Positions 8,322 through 17,582 of a stretch of 64,000 bases of DNA are shown one piece after another (position 1 is the stretch's first letter; every line of letters begins with the position of its first letter). The notes under the pieces were generated by a model. That model had not been told where the DNA came from and searched no databases. It was given only the letters and a program-made list of their open reading frames with translations. The position numbers were made by a program, and so were the translations under genes. This stretch comes from JBBQWZ01 sp038210135 (lineage in GTDB: Bacteria > Acidobacteriota > Terriglobia > Bryobacterales > Bryobacteraceae), in NCBI GenBank assembly GCA_038210135.1, contig JBBQWZ010000008.1, positions 78,352 to 142,351 on the forward strand. Direction: 5' to 3'.

Positions 8322-9821
8322 ATGATCAGCCGCATTGTGTCTACGCTTGTGCTGCTTGCCGGATTTGTGCTTTGCGCCCAATCTCGCTCCACCTATCGCA
8401 CGATTAATGGTTGGGACCGCCTTGAAATCGAGACCTCCGGACGCGTGACCTTCGCCGTTGACGACAGCGACGTCAGCGGTCTGTCGAGCGACGGCTATTT
8501 CAGTTTCGAGCAATCGAGCGGAGCCACGTCACACAAATTTACCGTGGTTCCGAAGGCGTCGGGCGACCTGGAACGCAACTACTTCGTCAATGGCGTCCGG
8601 CAGTCATTCGACGCCGAAGCGAAAGCTTGGCTTGCGCGGGCTCTGCCGGAGTATATCCGCGAATCCGGGCTTCAGGCCCCCGAGCGGGCCCAGCGAATCT
8701 TCAAAAGCAAGGGTTCGTCGGGCGTACTCGCCGAGATCAACAAAATCAAGAGCGACGGATCACGCTGCACCTATCTGAAAGAGTTGGTGCACATTCCGAA
8801 CCTTAAGGTAGACGACCTTCGCGAAGCAGCGCGGCTCGCGCGACGCATCGGCTCGGACGGTGAGAAGACGAATCTACTGATCGCGATGGCTCCGCAATTC
8901 AGGCTGGCGGTGCTGCGGGACGATTACTTCGACGCGGTAGATAGCATTCATTCCGACGGAGAGCATCGCCGCGCCTTGTCGGTCCTAATTGAGAACTACG
9001 GTATCGACCGGGACATTTTGACGCGCGCTTTGCGTTCGGCCAAGAACATCCACTCGGATGGTGAAAAGGCACACATTCTGATCGACGTCTCGAATCGCCC
9101 GTTGACCGACGAAGCCCGCAGCGCCTACTTTCGCGCGTCCGATTCGATCAACTCCGATGGCGAGCGCCGGCGGACTCTGAGCGCGGTGATCCGCCGCGAT
9201 GGACAAACCAAGGAGACCCTCGCACGCGCGCTGCGCTCCGCTGCGTTGATCTCATCCGACGGCGAGAAGGCGGGAGTTTTAGTGGAGGCCGTTTCCTATT
9301 ACAGCGAAGACGCGGCGGTGCGGAAATGTTTCTTCGACGGCGTCGGCAGCATTCATTCAAGCGGCGAGCAGCGGCGCGTCCTGAATGCATTGCTGCGGCG
9401 TCCCAACCTGGCGGCTGCGACCGTGCGCGAAGTTGCTCACTCGGCCGGCAAGATCTCGTCCGACGGAGAGAAGGGAACGCTGCTGACGGAAATCGCGGGA
9501 CTAGGACTTAACGATCCGGGGCTTCGCGAGGAGTTTTTCCTCGCAGCGAAGACGATTTCTTCGTCGGGAGTCCGCACGCAGGTCCTGATGGCGGTGCTCG
9601 ACAAGGCGAAGGCCGACAAAGCGACCGCAATCCAAGTCGTCGGAGCGGCGCGGAGCATTCCTTCCGACGGAGAAAAAGCGCGCGTACTCGGTCATGTGGC
9701 GGAGAAATACGGCAACGATCGGGAAATCTACGCCGCGATCAAGGACGCGGCGAGCTCCATCAGCTCCGACGGCGAATACCGCAGAGTGATGTCGCACCTG
9801 TCGCGAAACGCTTCGTTCTAG
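8322..9821 (+). CDS. Exported protein with eleven 33-34-residue SDGE repeats, unknown function
   Basis: The 499-residue protein has a signal peptide (MISRIVSTLVLLAGFVLCAQ), then a domain of about 115 residues rich in beta strands, then a regular helical repeat. The motif I-x-S-D-G-E occurs eleven times from about residue 144 to 485. The codon for its Ser is at 8751, 8853, 8952, 9054, 9153, 9255, 9357, 9459, 9561, 9663 and 9765, a spacing of 33 or 34 codons. Two copies are degenerate (SSGE, SSGV). Each unit looks like two short helices, so a solenoid is likely. I know similar repeats behind peptidase or adhesion-like domains in Acidobacteria but cannot name a family. It follows ggt by 48 bp. 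Confidence 0.75.
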   Translation: MISRIVSTLVLLAGFVLCAQSRSTYRTINGWDRLEIETSGRVTFAVDDSDVSGLSSDGYFSFEQSSGATSHKFTVVPKASGDLERNYFVNGVRQSFDAEAKAWLARALPEYIRESGLQAPERAQRIFKSKGSSGVLAEINKIKSDGSRCTYLKELVHIPNLKVDDLREAARLARRIGSDGEKTNLLIAMAPQFRLAVLRDDYFDAVDSIHSDGEHRRALSVLIENYGIDRDILTRALRSAKNIHSDGEKAHILIDVSNRPLTDEARSAYFRASDSINSDGERRRTLSAVIRRDGQTKETLARALRSAALISSDGEKAGVLVEAVSYYSEDAAVRKCFFDGVGSIHSSGEQRRVLNALLRRPNLAAATVREVAHSAGKISSDGEKGTLLTEIAGLGLNDPGLREEFFLAAKTISSSGVRTQVLMAVLDKAKADKATAIQVVGAARSIPSDGEKARVLGHVAEKYGNDREIYAAIKDAASSISSDGEYRRVMSHLSRNASF

Positions 9822-9844
9822 AGGTTTGGTGTTGCGCGGGACTT

Positions 9845-12800
9845 CTACTTCAGGTCGATCTTCCTGGTGTTGTCGTCGGGTGTACGATCGACGAGCAGAT
9901 GAAAGGGATCGATCCCCGCTTTCTCCGGCAGTTCCGCGACCGTGAACGTCTTGGTGATGTGTCGCGTGTCGACAAGCAATCGCTCTCGATAGAGAGTTTT
10001 GCCGAATTTCTTACCCTTCTCGGGCTTGGCGAAGGCACCCACCTCGATCCAGTCCTTAACGGGAACCTCCACTTCGTTGCCTTGGGCGTCCGCCTTTAGT
10101 TTCTGGATGTCGGCCTCGACTGTGACCTCGTACTTGCCATCCGCAAGCTTTCGAGCCGTCACGTTAGTGGCGCGATTTGAGAACAGCGTGATGTCTTCGA
10201 ACAGATCCTTGATCAGATACTGATACTCCGGCGGAGTCTGCGCTCTTAGCCGATCAACCAGTTCGTACGACGTCGGATAGGGCGGCGGAGCGTAGGCGAA
10301 TTTGTCGATCAATTGGTGGAGTGCCGCATTCACTTTGTCCTCGCCGATCATTTCTTTGAGGTAGTACATCACCAGGCTGCCCTTTTGATAGTGGATGTAG
10401 CCTTGCGAAGCCTCGACTTTTTCGAGGGGCCGTTCCTTCAATCGCTCCGCTCCGCGCGATCGCAAATAGCGATCCGCCTCGAATTCGAGAAACTTGCGCA
10501 TCAAGTCGCGCCCGTATTCTTTCTCCATCACCATCAGCGCCGAGTACTGCGCCTGCGTTTCAGAGAGAACGGTCGCGCCTTGCATGTTCGCACCAACCAC
10601 CTGATGCGCCCACCACTGGTGGCCCATCTCGTGGGCAACGATGTAAAAGACGTGATCGATATTCTCCGGATCGCGGAGATCGGCAATGAATCCGATGGAT
10701 TCTGAATACGGCATGGTGCCGGGGAAAGCCTGAGCGAACGTGGCGATGCGTGGAAATTCTATGATCCGGGCCTGCTTGTGATAGTACGGTCCGAAATTCT
10801 TGGTGTAGTAGGTGAGCGAGTTCTTGACGGATTGAATCATGCGCGGGACGTTCCAGCGATGCTCCGGATGCAAGTAAATCTCGATGTCGATTCCGTTCCA
10901 TTTTTCCCGCACCACGTCGTAGCGCGCCGACATAAAGGAGTAGAAATTCATCGAATCCTTGTCGAGCTTATAGTGGTAGTAATTGCGTCCGTTCTCGTTC
11001 CACTCTTTGAGCAAAGATCCGGGCGCAACGGCCATCTGATCGGCGGACGTCGAGATGACGGTATCGACGGAAACCCAATCGGAACTGTCGCTCAAGTAGG
11101 TATTGCGGCAGTGTTCGACACAATTCCGCTCGAGCGCGGGCATCAGGTCCTTTTCCTTGAGCCCGTACTTGCGCCGGTCGTTGCGGTCGGTCATTTCCCC
11201 GCCTGCCTGGTAGCCGATTTGCGGAGCAATCTGGTTATTGAAAAACGTTCCGTTCTGGACGAATTGCGTCCGTTCAACAACATTCGAAAAGCCGTGTTGT
11301 TCACCCTTAACGGTGAACGCCATGGTCCGCTCTTCATTTGGCTGTAGAGGCTGCGCGAGCTTGTAGATCCGGTAATAGAGGCGCTTGTCGTCGCTCGCTA
11401 GCGTGGCTCCGTCGATGCGGATATCGGTGTCGTGCTGGACGTCTACGGTGAAGTGGACCTCGGAGATCGGCTGCGTGGATTCGTTGCGAATCTTCTGTTT
11501 CGCCCGCATCTCGACACCGCGCTTCTCGGGGAAAATGTCGATCTGGTATTCGACGGCTGTGATCCGCGGCTGACTAATATTTTCGTACTTCTTGTAGGTG
11601 TTCTCGTAGTCGGCACGGCGCTGCTTCTGTTCTTTGGGGCTGATCAAGGTGTTAAGGATTTTGGTGTTGTAGAACACCCAAGCGCCGGTCGCCAAGAAAG
11701 CGAAGGCGGCGAGGAAGGTTGCCAGTCGCAAACCACCTTGAAACCGTTGCCCGGCCACGCGAGATCTCCGCGCCCAGGCGGTCTCTTTGCCGCGCCGGTA
11801 GAAGGCGATGGAAGCGATTGCGATCAGGCAACAGAACAGAGCCCAATAGGCGGTAAACCATTCGAAGCCCGGCGAATCGGGCGCGAAGTGGTAGAAGTCG
11901 GAGTAGGCAATCGACGGCCGCGACGCGAAGTTCACCATGCGCGTGGACACATCGAACGCCGCCCAGCCCAGGGCGTCGAAAAGTAGGAATCCGATGAACG
12001 CAAAATAGCCGATGTACTTGTTCGGAGAGATCACGTGAAAAAAGAAGGCCGCGACCGCGAGGAAGATCATCAGCGTGAAATCGCGATAAAGAATTTCCTC
12101 GACATACAGTCCCACTTGAAAACGCGTATAGCCCTTGAACGCCTGCACGGCGATGCCAACGAAGATCGTCGTCGATAGGATCGCGAAGATGGAGACGAGG
12201 AGGGCGGACAATTTCGAGGTGTACAGCAGCCAATCGCGCATCGGAAGCGAATCCTGGATTTCGTCGGTACGTTCGTCGCGATCGCGCCATACCAACTGGC
12301 CCGCGAAGAAGGTGACGATGGCGATCAGGAATATATATAGAGTTCCCTGAATGATCTGCGCCATTCGGTACGTAACGGGAAAGGTTTTGTTTCCGAACGC
12401 CTCGCTGGACGTCAGGATGAGCGAGGCTCCGCAGTTCAACATCGCAGCGGACAGAATGATGACGAATACCGGCGTCTTGATTAGATTCCGCAATTCGAAG
12501 CGGAAGGCGCCGAGGAACTGGGCAAGGGCGACATTGCCCGTCCAGGAAGCGCGGCGCGAAGGAAGGGCAACGGAGCCGGAGCGCTTCTCCACATCGGCTT
12601 CGACCGGCTTAGTCTTTTTCGAGGCTCGCTCGGAGAGGCTGATCCGCCGCAGGACCAGGCCGAAGATCGCGAACGCCGTGGTCACCCAAATCAGGCGGTT
12701 CCAGAGCAGCAAACCCGTCAAGCCGACGGAGCGCGTGTTCCTCTCGAAGACCGTCCAGTACTTGGTGGTCAGATCGAACGCGCGCGATCCAAACGGGTCG

Positions 12801-13423
12801 ATCAACGCGGCCAGCGTCTCATTCTTTAGATCGCTCGCGAAGGAGTCGGTAACTCCAAACGCCACTAATAATAGGAGCGCCGAAAGGAAGCTAATGGTCG
12901 TGGATCGGAATAGCGCGGCGATGCCGAACAGAATCGCGGCAATGAAGAGCGTATTCGGAATCGCGAAGGTGATGATGCTGTTGAAATGCGCGGCCCAGTC
13001 CACGGGGCCAAAGCGATCGGCGTCCGCCCAAGGGGCGAAACGTCCGAGCAGACTTCCGATCGAAACACCGAGGCTGGGTATGACCGCGACCAAGCTCGCA
13101 CCCAGAAAACGGCCTAAAAACATCCCGTTTTTCGATATAGGCAAACTGAAAATCATCTGGTGCGTGTTGTACTGGAAGTCCCGAATCGCGGAATTGTTCA
13201 CGAAAGCGGTCGTCATCAGCAGGGTGAGAATCGACGCGGCGCCGTAGAAATTCTCAATCACCCAAGGGGCATTGCGGTGCGTATTGCCCAGGCCGCCGCC
13301 GATGGTGATGTTGTCGGAAGAGACGGCGCCGAAGATCATGGCGCTCATCACCAGCAGGAAGATCCACACCATCCAGCCGCGCAGGAAGTAGCGCAATTCA
13401 AACGAAAGGAAGCTTAGGAACAT
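9845..13423 (-). CDS. ABC-2 type permease fused to an M1-family metallopeptidase
   Basis: The 1192-residue protein combines two modules. Residues 1 to about 590 hold two ABC-2 permease units, each with six or so membrane segments (the first begins FLSFELRYFLRGWMVWIFLL). Residues from about 640 form an M1 aminopeptidase domain with the zinc motif HEMGH at 931-935 and a third ligand Glu about 20 residues later (VLSETQAQY). This architecture is annotated in Bacteroidetes and Acidobacteria as ABC permease/M1 aminopeptidase. The peptidase would lie outside the cytoplasm. The gene starts 10 bp after its ATPase, so both form one operon and one transporter. Substrate unknown; coupled export and trimming of peptides is a reasonable guess. 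Confidence 0.9.
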   Translation of the reverse strand: MFLSFLSFELRYFLRGWMVWIFLLVMSAMIFGAVSSDNITIGGGLGNTHRNAPWVIENFYGAASILTLLMTTAFVNNSAIRDFQYNTHQMIFSLPISKNGMFLGRFLGASLVAVIPSLGVSIGSLLGRFAPWADADRFGPVDWAAHFNSIITFAIPNTLFIAAILFGIAALFRSTTISFLSALLLLVAFGVTDSFASDLKNETLAALIDPFGSRAFDLTTKYWTVFERNTRSVGLTGLLLWNRLIWVTTAFAIFGLVLRRISLSERASKKTKPVEADVEKRSGSVALPSRRASWTGNVALAQFLGAFRFELRNLIKTPVFVIILSAAMLNCGASLILTSSEAFGNKTFPVTYRMAQIIQGTLYIFLIAIVTFFAGQLVWRDRDERTDEIQDSLPMRDWLLYTSKLSALLVSIFAILSTTIFVGIAVQAFKGYTRFQVGLYVEEILYRDFTLMIFLAVAAFFFHVISPNKYIGYFAFIGFLLFDALGWAAFDVSTRMVNFASRPSIAYSDFYHFAPDSPGFEWFTAYWALFCCLIAIASIAFYRRGKETAWARRSRVAGQRFQGGLRLATFLAAFAFLATGAWVFYNTKILNTLISPKEQKQRRADYENTYKKYENISQPRITAVEYQIDIFPEKRGVEMRAKQKIRNESTQPISEVHFTVDVQHDTDIRIDGATLASDDKRLYYRIYKLAQPLQPNEERTMAFTVKGEQHGFSNVVERTQFVQNGTFFNNQIAPQIGYQAGGEMTDRNDRRKYGLKEKDLMPALERNCVEHCRNTYLSDSSDWVSVDTVISTSADQMAVAPGSLLKEWNENGRNYYHYKLDKDSMNFYSFMSARYDVVREKWNGIDIEIYLHPEHRWNVPRMIQSVKNSLTYYTKNFGPYYHKQARIIEFPRIATFAQAFPGTMPYSESIGFIADLRDPENIDHVFYIVAHEMGHQWWAHQVVGANMQGATVLSETQAQYSALMVMEKEYGRDLMRKFLEFEADRYLRSRGAERLKERPLEKVEASQGYIHYQKGSLVMYYLKEMIGEDKVNAALHQLIDKFAYAPPPYPTSYELVDRLRAQTPPEYQYLIKDLFEDITLFSNRATNVTARKLADGKYEVTVEADIQKLKADAQGNEVEVPVKDWIEVGAFAKPEKGKKFGKTLYRERLLVDTRHITKTFTVAELPEKAGIDPFHLLVDRTPDDNTRKIDLK

Positions 13424-13433
13424 GCGGGTGACC

Positions 13434-14327
13434 TCAGTTTCCGGCTTCCGCGCTCAAACCGGTTCCGGCGATGCGCGCGAAGAAGACGTCTTCGAGATTT
13501 GGGTGCGCCGCGATGAATCCGTCCCCGGGGTCCGCGTCCGAATACACGTGGACAAGCGGGCGGCCGGCGATCAATTTGTGCGAAATCACCCGGTGCCGCT
13601 GCTCGATGTCGAGCAATTCCGCCTTTGTGACGGTGCGTTGCCAAATCCGTCCGGCGAGGGTTTCGATGGCCTGTTCCGGAGCTCCGGAAAACAGAACCTT
13701 GCCCTTGTTGATGATCGCCATGCTGGTGCACAAATCCATTACGTCTTCGACGATATGGGTCGAGAGGATGACGATGACGTTTTCGCCGATTTCCGAGAGT
13801 AGGTTGTAAAAACGATTGCGCTCGCCCGGGTCGAGGCCGGCCGTCGGCTCATCCACGATCAGCAACTCGGGAGAACCGATCAGCGCTTGAGCGATTCCGA
13901 ACCGTTGGCGCATTCCGCCGGAGAAACCGGACAGCGCCTTCTTGCGAACGTCCCAGAGATTCACGCGCTGTAGCATCGCATCCACCACGTCCTTGCGTTC
14001 TCCCGACTTGGTGAAGCCCTTGAGCAACGCGATGTGATCCAGCATCCCGCGCGCTGAAATCCTCGGATACACTCCGAAATCTTGAGGCAGATAGCCAAGG
14101 CGCCGACGCACCTCGTCTTTTTGCGTCAGGACGTTCAAGCTTCCGAGCAGAACTTCGCCGGAATCCGGTTCCTGGAGCGTCGCGATGGTCCTCATCAACG
14201 TGGACTTGCCGGCTCCATTCGGGCCCAGCAGCCCGAACATTCCCCGCGGGATGTTGAGGTCCACGTCATCGAGCGCACGGACGCCGTTCGGATACGTCTT
14301 CGAGAGACCGCGAATTACGAGTTCCAT
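13434..14327 (-). CDS. ABC transporter ATP-binding protein
   Basis: A 297-residue ATPase with Walker A GPNGAGKST (about residues 35-43), the Q-loop YLPQDFGVYP, the signature FSGGMRQRFGIAQ, Walker B LLIVDEPTAGLDP and the switch His in STHIVED. The sequence type is that of CcmA/NatA-like ATPases that pair with ABC-2 permeases. The extra C-terminal 70 residues are unlike the core and may contact the permease. It is the first gene of a two-gene operon with the permease-M1 peptidase fusion, 10 bp upstream of it. About 225 bp separate its start from the TIGR03435 gene, and I see nothing convincing there. Confidence 0.95.
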   Translation of the reverse strand: MELVIRGLSKTYPNGVRALDDVDLNIPRGMFGLLGPNGAGKSTLMRTIATLQEPDSGEVLLGSLNVLTQKDEVRRRLGYLPQDFGVYPRISARGMLDHIALLKGFTKSGERKDVVDAMLQRVNLWDVRKKALSGFSGGMRQRFGIAQALIGSPELLIVDEPTAGLDPGERNRFYNLLSEIGENVIVILSTHIVEDVMDLCTSMAIINKGKVLFSGAPEQAIETLAGRIWQRTVTKAELLDIEQRHRVISHKLIAGRPLVHVYSDADPGDGFIAAHPNLEDVFFARIAGTGLSAEAGN

Positions 14328-14552
14328 ATGGGTTTGGCCGGAGTTGAGGTCCTTCCGATTGTACGATCAGTAAGCCGGTTGTGTTCCTAGAGATGGGGCG
14401 GGTGCCCGAAGTACTTCGCATCGAAGGCGGATTGCTGCGAGTCCCGGAAAAATCGGGGTCGGGAAGCGAGATCGATTGGGAGGAAATCGAAAAGGCGGAG
14501 ACCAAACAAAACGCTTGGCCGGCGTTCGCGCGACGGCGCCATTCGCTGACGG

Positions 14553-15521
14553 CTAATTCTCAGTCGGCGTTTTTTCGATCTTGTCGACGACGATCAACTC
14601 TATGGGAGCTTTGCGCGGCTCCAGTTTCAGTCCCAATTGCTGGACAGATTGGAAAACAGAGCTTCCGGACGGATCGGAAGCGGCGTCGGCGGGCTTGGCG
14701 CCATCGCCTCCCGGTGCGCCCATCGGCATTTGCGCACCCGCGGCGCGGGCCATGTTCATCATGTCTTCGCGCGTCATCTCGATGGCCACCTGATAATTGC
14801 CGGTCAAGCCAGTCATGTCGACCACCGGTTTGCCGACGAAGCGCGTCAGCATTTCGACGAAGTTAGTCATCGAAGACTTCTCGAACTGCATGCGCATGTG
14901 ACCGTCCGGCGTCATCTGCATGAGCATCTTTGCGTTCGGTCCCGCGGAAACAGCCATACCTTTGCCTTGGATATCGCCGCTCATCCGGACTTGCGCTCCG
15001 TTGGTGTTGAGTACGGTCTCACCTTTTGCGGGCGGCGTGTCCGGCGCGACCGGGTCGGCATCCGGCGGCGCATCTTTCATTTTGTGACCGCCTTTGGCGA
15101 CCACAAGCGCAAGAACGGAGTGCTCTTTCGTTTCGCGGTGGATTTTCATTTGAAATCGCTCGGCTAACAACGCCTGCAGCATTTCAGGTACATCTTTCTC
15201 CGCGGCGCCATCCGGCATTTTAGCCTGGATGTTGAAGCGCTCCTGAACCAGCCACGACGGACCCGAGAGCTGATACGACTTGATCTTGTAGGCGATGCGA
15301 ATGAGGTCGGCGAGCGACAGGCTGCCGATCGAAACGACGGCCTTGTCAACCTTCATTCCGATGTTGATTTTTCCGGCCGCGATCAACTGCGGGTTCAGCG
15401 GTCCAGCGGGCTTCACGGACGCGACTTCGAAGGCCAGGGGCGGAGCCGACGGAGCCTGCGCGACGGCCGACGCCGTCAGCAGCACAAAGGCGCTGATGAC
15501 TGGAACAAGCTTGAACTTCAT
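14553..15521 (-). CDS. TIGR03435 family exported protein
   Basis: The 322-residue protein has a signal peptide (MKFKLVPVISAFVLLTASAVAQA) followed by the family's opening FEVASVKPAG. Other landmarks are LADLIRIAYKIKSYQLSGP, EMLQALLAERFQMKIHRETKE, the linker ALVVAKGGHKMK, and near the end TNFVEMLTRFVGKPVVDMTGLTG. These are the conserved segments of TIGR03435, a family of unknown function expanded in Solibacter-like Acidobacteria. It is a strong taxonomic marker. The start at this ATG rather than an upstream in-frame one was chosen for the signal peptide. The alpha/beta hydrolase gene ends 13 bp upstream, so the two are probably one operon. Confidence 0.9.
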   Translation of the reverse strand: MKFKLVPVISAFVLLTASAVAQAPSAPPLAFEVASVKPAGPLNPQLIAAGKINIGMKVDKAVVSIGSLSLADLIRIAYKIKSYQLSGPSWLVQERFNIQAKMPDGAAEKDVPEMLQALLAERFQMKIHRETKEHSVLALVVAKGGHKMKDAPPDADPVAPDTPPAKGETVLNTNGAQVRMSGDIQGKGMAVSAGPNAKMLMQMTPDGHMRMQFEKSSMTNFVEMLTRFVGKPVVDMTGLTGNYQVAIEMTREDMMNMARAAGAQMPMGAPGGDGAKPADAASDPSGSSVFQSVQQLGLKLEPRKAPIELIVVDKIEKTPTEN

Positions 15522-15534
15522 GGTTTCTCTCAGA

Positions 15535-16383
15535 CTACTTCTTTTTGAGCGAGGCGAGGAACTCTTCAAGAGATGCGTTGAAGCGTTCCGGACTCTCCAT
15601 CATTAGAAAATGGCCCGAACCATGCCAAGCTTCATACTTTTGCACGTTCGGAAAGACTTCGCGAAGACGGGCTTCCCAGCCATTGCGCGTAGCGTTTGCG
15701 ACCATAATGGCAGCCACGGGTACTTTGAACGTTTCACCGGCGGCTGGACCGTCGGCCGCGAACATCCACTCCATAGCCGAAGCGGCCACATGGGCGGGCG
15801 TCGCGAGCATCTTCGTGCGGATTTCCTCTTTCATGGCCGGTGAAGTCTTGGCACTGAACATCACGTTGACCATGGTGCCGCGGAAAGCTTGCGCATTCGG
15901 ACCTTGAAAGGATTTGAGGAATGGCGCCATCTGTTTCCGTTGGTTCTCCCGCTCGGCGTCGTCTTTGTAGGATTGAGGAATGGCTCCGTCCACGTTGAAG
16001 AGGCCCAGGGTTTTCGCGGGAAACAGCTTCGTAAATGTATAAATCACGGGCACGCCCATACTGTGTCCGACCAGTACGGCGCGTTCGACGCCGGCATCCC
16101 GCATGACGGCGTTGATCGAGTTGGCGAAGCGCTCCATTGTGTAGGGCACCTCGGGTTTGTCGCTTTGGCCGTGACCGGGAAGATCGATCAGCAGCGCCCG
16201 GTGGTTCTCGTAGACCGGCGCCTGCCCGCGCCAAAATGTGAGATCGCATGTCCACCCGTGGACGAAGACCACCGCCTCACTTCCCTTGCCGTAACTTTCG
16301 TAGTGGACCTTCGCGCCGTCGTACGTCGTATCGGCAGCGAAAGAGACTGCGGCGGAAATGAGGACGAGCAACAAGCTGCGCAT
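15535..16383 (-). CDS. Exported alpha/beta hydrolase
   Basis: A 282-residue protein with a signal peptide (MRSLLLVLISAAVSFAA) and an alpha/beta-hydrolase fold. The oxyanion strand is VVFVHGWTCDLTFWRG, the nucleophile elbow is LVGHSMGVPV (Ser near residue 103), and the catalytic His is in WHGSGHFLMMESPE close to the C-terminus. Function by homology is only ester or amide hydrolysis; the substrate is unknown. A TATACT box lies 7 nt before the ATG (16391-16396), suggesting a leaderless transcript. It is divergent from the DUF2891 gene with only 27 bp between the chosen starts, so the promoters must overlap. The TIGR03435 gene follows at 13 bp. Confidence 0.88.
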   Translation of the reverse strand: MRSLLLVLISAAVSFAADTTYDGAKVHYESYGKGSEAVVFVHGWTCDLTFWRGQAPVYENHRALLIDLPGHGQSDKPEVPYTMERFANSINAVMRDAGVERAVLVGHSMGVPVIYTFTKLFPAKTLGLFNVDGAIPQSYKDDAERENQRKQMAPFLKSFQGPNAQAFRGTMVNVMFSAKTSPAMKEEIRTKMLATPAHVAASAMEWMFAADGPAAGETFKVPVAAIMVANATRNGWEARLREVFPNVQKYEAWHGSGHFLMMESPERFNASLEEFLASLKKK

Positions 16384-16410
16384 ATCTCGGAGTATATCCG
16401 CTGCCGCGGT

Positions 16411-17496
16411 ATGTGGGAGTACGATAGAATCTTGCGAATTCTTACTGTACTGGCGTTTTTTTGGGGATTGCTGCCTATGTATGGTGCGACGCTCGATCTG
16501 GCCACGGCGGAGCGTTTTGCGAAGCTCGCGCTCGATTGCGTGCAGCGTGAGTATCCGGTGAAGATCGCGCATTCGCTGAACTCGGCAGCCGATGCCAAAG
16601 TCCCGCGCGAATTGAACCCCGCCTTCTACGGCTGTTTCGACTGGCATTCGTCTGTGCACGGTCATTGGATGTTGGCGCGGCTTGCGCGTACGTTTCCCGG
16701 AAGCGCCTTGTCGATTCGAGCCAAAGCCGCACTTGGCAAAAACCTGACGAAGTCGAATCTCGATACCGAAGCGGCCTATGTGCAAGCGCCGGGACGCGCG
16801 GGTTTCGAACGTCCTTATGGCCTGGCGTGGCTTCTCCAACTGACTTCGGAGCTGCGGAGCTGGAACGACCCGGACGCAAGACAGTGGGCGGAATCGATAC
16901 GGCCGCTCGAAACAGCCGTCGTGCTGTCGCTGAAAACCTGGATCGCGAAACTCACTCATCCTGTGCGCTCCGGCGAACACTCGAATACGGCGTTTTCGCT
17001 GGGGCTGATGTTGGATTACGCGGCTGCCGCGGGGGACCAGAGCTTCGGCGAATTGCTGAAGAAAAGAGCGCGCGATTTTTACTTGGCGGATCGCGGCTGC
17101 CCGTTAAATTACGAACCTTCGGGCGAGGATTTTCTTTCACCCTGCCTGGCGGAAGCAGATGTGATGCGCCGCGTGCTCGCCCGCGACGAATTCTCCCGCT
17201 GGTTCGCCGCGTTTCTTCCACAGGTCCCGTCGAATGCCTCGACGGCTTGGCTGCGACCGGGCGTCGTGAGCGACCCGGCCGACGGAAAGCTCGCCCACCT
17301 GGATGGCCTCAACCTCAGCAGGGCATGGATGCTGGAGCGCATCGCCGCTACGTTGCCGGCCGGCAATCCGCGGACCGTGGCGTTACGAGCCTCTAGCGCT
17401 GAACACGCCAGCGACGGTCTGAAAGCGGTTACCGGGGAACACTACGAGGGCGGTCACTGGCTCGGAAGTTTCGCAGTGCATCTATTGACGCGATAG
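16411..17496 (+). CDS. DUF2891 family protein, probably exported
   Basis: The 361-residue product carries a hydrophobic N-terminal segment (ILTVLAFFWGLLPMYGA) and then the DUF2891 core: RFAKLALDCVQREYPVKIAH, NPAFYGCFDWHSSVHGHWML, FERPYGLAWLLQL, and EHSNTAFSLGLMLDYA. The repeated His and Trp residues in the second block suggest a metal or sugar site in an alpha/alpha-barrel, but the function of the family is unknown. The first ATG is used. A TTG at 16432 would give a shorter, better-looking signal peptide with a GGGAG upstream, and is a real alternative. It is divergent from an alpha/beta hydrolase gene with almost no room for separate promoters. Confidence 0.85.
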   Translation: MWEYDRILRILTVLAFFWGLLPMYGATLDLATAERFAKLALDCVQREYPVKIAHSLNSAADAKVPRELNPAFYGCFDWHSSVHGHWMLARLARTFPGSALSIRAKAALGKNLTKSNLDTEAAYVQAPGRAGFERPYGLAWLLQLTSELRSWNDPDARQWAESIRPLETAVVLSLKTWIAKLTHPVRSGEHSNTAFSLGLMLDYAAAAGDQSFGELLKKRARDFYLADRGCPLNYEPSGEDFLSPCLAEADVMRRVLARDEFSRWFAAFLPQVPSNASTAWLRPGVVSDPADGKLAHLDGLNLSRAWMLERIAATLPAGNPRTVALRASSAEHASDGLKAVTGEHYEGGHWLGSFAVHLLTR

Positions 17497-17582
17497 CCTG
17501 CTTGTGCCTGCTCCGCGGATCGGCATTCCGGTGCTGGTTCGGAGTTACAATTGTGTTTTCGCCGATATCGAAGGAGATCCCA

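Noticed and set aside
14381..14866. Plus-strand frame starting in the gap before the TIGR03435 gene
   Set aside because: The first 45 codons look mildly gene-like, but the rest is Arg/Ser/Cys-rich mirror of TIGR03435, with no start signal and no recognised family.
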